A DNA stretch of 22,026 nt from a virus: IMG/VR virus record IMGVR_UViG_3300021138_001515, positions 1 through 22,026 of that record. The stretch is one strand, 5' to 3'. Every line of letters begins with the position of its first letter. Position 1 is the stretch's first letter. Below, piece after piece: positions 20,502 through 22,026 of the stretch. A model generated the notes under the pieces. The model did not search any database and was not told the DNA's origin. It saw nothing but the letters and a program-made list of their open reading frames with translations. Both the position numbers and the translations under genes were made by a program.

Positions 20502-21011
20502 ATGCGTCTAGATAAATTCGGTAATCCTATTTTTAATTCAGTAGATATATTCAAATTCCTTTATCAAGGAAAGTTAACCAACCTTAAAGATATCACAGTA
20601 GATTACACTGAAGATATTGAGCAGTTAGAAAAGACTGCTGGTTTTACATTCCAACGATTTAATGAACAGTTAGATTCAATTGATATTGCAGACTTTGATT
20701 CTGCACTACAATCAGATTGGTTCATGCCTGAAGAATACCGAGATTTTAATGTTGAAGAATGGTGTTTAAGCCGCTGTACTACACAGCAACAACGAGATAG
20801 AGTATTGGATGAAATGAACGCATATATAGAACGTGGCATGATCCCATTACTACAATGGACTAAACATTTTGTTGATACCTGCAATGCTAACGGTATTGTT
20901 TGGGGAGTAGGACGTGGATCTAGTGTAGCCAGTTTTGTACTGTACTTGCTGGGCGTACACCAAATAGATTCAGTCAAATATAATTTAGACTGGCAGGAAT
21001 TCCTGAGATAA
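20502..21011 (+). CDS. Truncated DNA polymerase III alpha (DnaE)-like protein
   Basis: A 169-residue protein. Its second half follows the start of the bacterial Pol III alpha palm: helical RDRVLDEMNAYIERGM (matching the DnaE region ending in E-L-x-V-I-x-x-M-G-F), then LLQWTKHFVDTCNANGI, then VWGVGRGSSVASFVLYLLG (DnaE: GPGRGSxAGSLVAYxL), then HQIDSVKYNLDWQEFLR (DnaE: IDPLxYDLLFERFL). The GRGS loop contacts the incoming nucleotide in DnaE. The protein stops right after EFLR, before the conserved PDxD that holds catalytic aspartates, so it cannot polymerise alone. There is no PHP domain. The N-terminal 75 residues are not recognised. The start at 20502 follows the previous stop by 9 bases; no clear ribosome site, so re-initiation is likely. 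It could be a nucleotide or DNA binder, a partner of another subunit, or a relic. Confidence 0.82.
   Translation: MRLDKFGNPIFNSVDIFKFLYQGKLTNLKDITVDYTEDIEQLEKTAGFTFQRFNEQLDSIDIADFDSALQSDWFMPEEYRDFNVEEWCLSRCTTQQQRDRVLDEMNAYIERGMIPLLQWTKHFVDTCNANGIVWGVGRGSSVASFVLYLLGVHQIDSVKYNLDWQEFLR
20994..21005. repeat. 12-bp perfect palindrome CAGGAATTCCTG
   Basis: A perfect inverted repeat with no spacer, inside the last codons (encoding QEFL) of the polymerase-like gene, 33 bases before the next start. It could bind a dimeric protein or be chance imposed by the codons. Confidence 0.45.
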
Positions 21012-21018
21012 GTACAAC

Positions 21019-21031
21019 TATAATCTAGGAG
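21019..21031 (+). promoter_or_regulatory. TATAAT box and ribosome site before the 100-residue gene
   Basis: TATAAT (21019-21024) is a perfect -10 hexamer, but no matching -35 lies 17 bases upstream. AGGAG at 21027-21031 is a strong ribosome site 6 bases before the ATG at 21038. The ribosome site is more secure than the promoter. Confidence 0.45.
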
Positions 21032-21037
21032 ATTAAT

Positions 21038-21340
21038 ATGGCAACAAAACAAATTTATAGATCTGCACGTGGCAAAGAAGTTGACATGATGAAGTTAGTT
21101 AAGCAAAACGAAATGGCTGTAGCTGTTGGTAATGCTAACGTAAATGCTCGTGGTGATAAATTAGGTCCAGGTGGACAAATTATTAAAACTCGAGAAGAAA
21201 TTATGTCAGATCGATTAGCGGCAGTTAATGCTCCAGTTGTAGAATCTACACCGGTAGCACAGCCAATTGTGCAAGAAACTCAAGTTTCTAAACCAGCTAA
21301 AAAAGATATTTCAAATCAAGATCCGGAAGGAAACGAATAA
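21038..21340 (+). CDS. Conserved 100-residue phage protein, function unknown
   Basis: Starts MATKQIYRSARGKEVDMMKL, followed by AVGNANVNARGDKLGPGGQI and KTREEIM. This ARGK-x-VDM / VNARGD-x-LGPGG pattern looks like a small conserved protein of T4-like marine phages that I associate with structural and chaperone genes. The last 40 residues are Pro/Val/Gln-rich and probably disordered. No catalytic motif. It is preceded by a good ribosome site, and its stop overlaps the ATG of the co-chaperonin (TAATG), so both are likely made together. That pairing hints at a role in virion protein folding or assembly, but this is inference. Confidence 0.82.
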   Translation: MATKQIYRSARGKEVDMMKLVKQNEMAVAVGNANVNARGDKLGPGGQIIKTREEIMSDRLAAVNAPVVESTPVAQPIVQETQVSKPAKKDISNQDPEGNE

Positions 21341-21768
21341 TGGCAGTATCAAAAGGTATTGGGCACGAAGGTTACAAACCTAAATTAAAAGGTAAACTTA
21401 AACCTATTCGTGATAACGTTCTCGTTACTGACATGAATTTTGACGGAAGAGTTTCAAAAGGCGGCATTGTTATACTAAGTGACGATGGTAAAACAGAAGG
21501 CGTTCGTCACCGTTGGGCTCGTGTTTGGGCAATTGGCCCTGAACAAAAAGATGTCAAGGTAGGTGATTGGATACTATTAGAGCACGGTCGTTGGACCCGC
21601 GGTATTACTTTAGATGATGATGACGGAAAAGAAATCACTGTTCGTCGAGCAGATATTAAAGCAATCCTAATGGTTTCAGATGAAAAGCCCGGAGAAGAAT
21701 GGGAAACAATTGGACAACACACAAAGGCACAAGGACAAACATTTACACCTGATATGTTTGCACGTTAA
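21340..21768 (+). CDS. GroES-like co-chaperonin (gp31 type)
   Basis: A 142-residue protein. Residues about 20-110 follow the GroES barrel: KPIRDNVLV (GroES: RPLHDRVIV), then a mobile loop with GRVSKGGIVI (36-45) whose hydrophobic tripeptide I43-V44-I45 is the part that binds GroEL, then ARVWAIGPEQKDVKVGDWILLE (GroES: V-x-AVG-x-G...VKVGD-x-V). A C-terminal extension of about 30 residues goes beyond usual GroES (about 97) and T4 gp31 (111). In T4, gp31 replaces GroES so that host GroEL can fold the major capsid protein; the same use is likely here, possibly also for the large tail proteins. AAGGA at 21327-21331 is the ribosome site and the ATG overlaps the previous stop. Assignment to the GroES fold is strong; equivalence to gene 31 is inferred. 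Confidence 0.88.
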   Translation: MAVSKGIGHEGYKPKLKGKLKPIRDNVLVTDMNFDGRVSKGGIVILSDDGKTEGVRHRWARVWAIGPEQKDVKVGDWILLEHGRWTRGITLDDDDGKEITVRRADIKAILMVSDEKPGEEWETIGQHTKAQGQTFTPDMFAR

Positions 21769-21779
21769 CCTTTTGAGCG

Positions 21780-21802
21780 ACAGGACTATTGACTAGTCCT
21801 GT
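21780..21802 (+). terminator. Hairpin after the co-chaperonin gene
   Basis: A 9-bp perfect stem (21780-21788 paired with 21794-21802) with a 5-base loop. It begins 11 bases after the co-chaperonin stop. There is no run of T after the stem (TCTCACCTTT), so intrinsic termination would be weak; mRNA end protection or an attenuator are alternatives. Its loop holds the -35 of the promoter below. Confidence 0.45.
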
Positions 21803-21817
21803 TCTCACCTTTATAAT
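21789..21817 (+). promoter_or_regulatory. Sigma70-type promoter before the last gene
   Basis: TTGACT (21789-21794), a 17-base spacer and a perfect TATAAT (21812-21817). This is the best host-type promoter in the window, in a true intergenic gap. It would give a transcript starting about 12 bases before the last gene's start. Confidence 0.6.
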
Positions 21818-21835
21818 AAGCTAAAGGAGAAATCT

Positions 21836-22026
21836 ATGAGTACACATGAAGAAGCAGTACAAGATATTAAAAAGGCAAAGGCACTGTTAGATGCACCATT
21901 GCCAGGTGGTAAGTTTTTTACACATACTAGTGTTAGTATGATTAAAAGCGGATTTAGAATTGCCGCAGGTTTGGCACTTGCAGGTGGCGGATGGTTAGAA
22001 ATGAATCCGTATATTCAAGGCGCAGG
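21836..22026 (+). CDS. Hypothetical protein (partial, runs off the window)
   Basis: 63 complete codons are visible from an ATG preceded by AAAGGAG (21823-21829), a strong ribosome site. The protein starts MSTHEEAVQDIKKAKALLD, a charged helical stretch, then PLPGGKFFTHTSVSMIKSGF and a Gly/Ala-rich hydrophobic segment (RIAAGLALAGGGWLEM), which may be a membrane or buried helix. I cannot assign a family. Position after the co-chaperonin, with its own sigma70-type promoter, suggests it starts a separately expressed unit. Confidence 0.8.
   Translation, partial: MSTHEEAVQDIKKAKALLDAPLPGGKFFTHTSVSMIKSGFRIAAGLALAGGGWLEMNPYIQGA

Noticed and set aside
20494-20511. ATG at 20494 as start of the polymerase-like gene
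   Set aside because: It is in another frame and meets a stop after five codons; the ATG at 20502 opens the long frame.
20603-21052. Minus-strand open frame of 149 residues opposite the DnaE-like gene
   Set aside because: It is Ser/Cys-rich without domain signs, and the plus-strand frame has clear DnaE similarity and gene-like spacing.

Overview
The window looks like part of the virion-structure and morphogenesis region of a marine T4-like myovirus (tailed phage). It is AT-rich, tightly packed and almost entirely plus-strand. The signs are: four tail proteins that open with the same short phage anchor motif (NDGTGD-x-LR-x-AF) or a variant of it; a very large Ser/Thr/Gly/Asn-rich protein with a tail-fibre-type C-terminal domain; a baseplate-like protein with putative Ig repeats; and a GroES-like co-chaperonin of the gp31 type. 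The host cannot be read from the sequence. Base composition would suit phages of AT-rich marine bacteria such as Pelagibacter or Prochlorococcus, but that is only a guess.

Layout. Positions 1-79 hold the last codons of a plus-strand gene cut by the window edge. Positions 76-363 (minus) hold a small Cys-rich zinc-binding protein, the only convincing minus-strand gene. A 57-bp divergent gap follows, then an ErpA/IscA-type iron-sulfur carrier (421-744). The carrier is joined almost directly to a 4269-residue tail/baseplate protein (748-13557). Four more structural genes follow with overlaps or short gaps: 13557-14555, 14581-15429, 15434-18712 and 18709-20253. Then come a small helical protein (20253-20492), a 169-residue fragment related to bacterial DNA polymerase III alpha (20502-21011), a 100-residue phage protein (21038-21340) and the GroES-like co-chaperonin (21340-21768). 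After a hairpin and a sigma70-like promoter, a further gene (21836 on) runs off the window.

How the genes fit together. The structural genes probably encode baseplate and tail-periphery parts that share an N-terminal attachment element and a common pool of beta-rich repeat modules. The co-chaperonin probably helps fold large virion proteins through the host GroEL. The iron-sulfur carrier is an auxiliary metabolic or maturation gene whose translation is probably linked to that of the giant protein. The polymerase III-like fragment keeps the GRGS nucleotide-binding region of the palm but stops before the catalytic Asp pair. It is the most puzzling gene here and the best candidate for an undescribed function.

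No tRNA, rRNA, CRISPR array, insertion sequence or attachment site was seen. No gap between genes exceeds about 70 bases.
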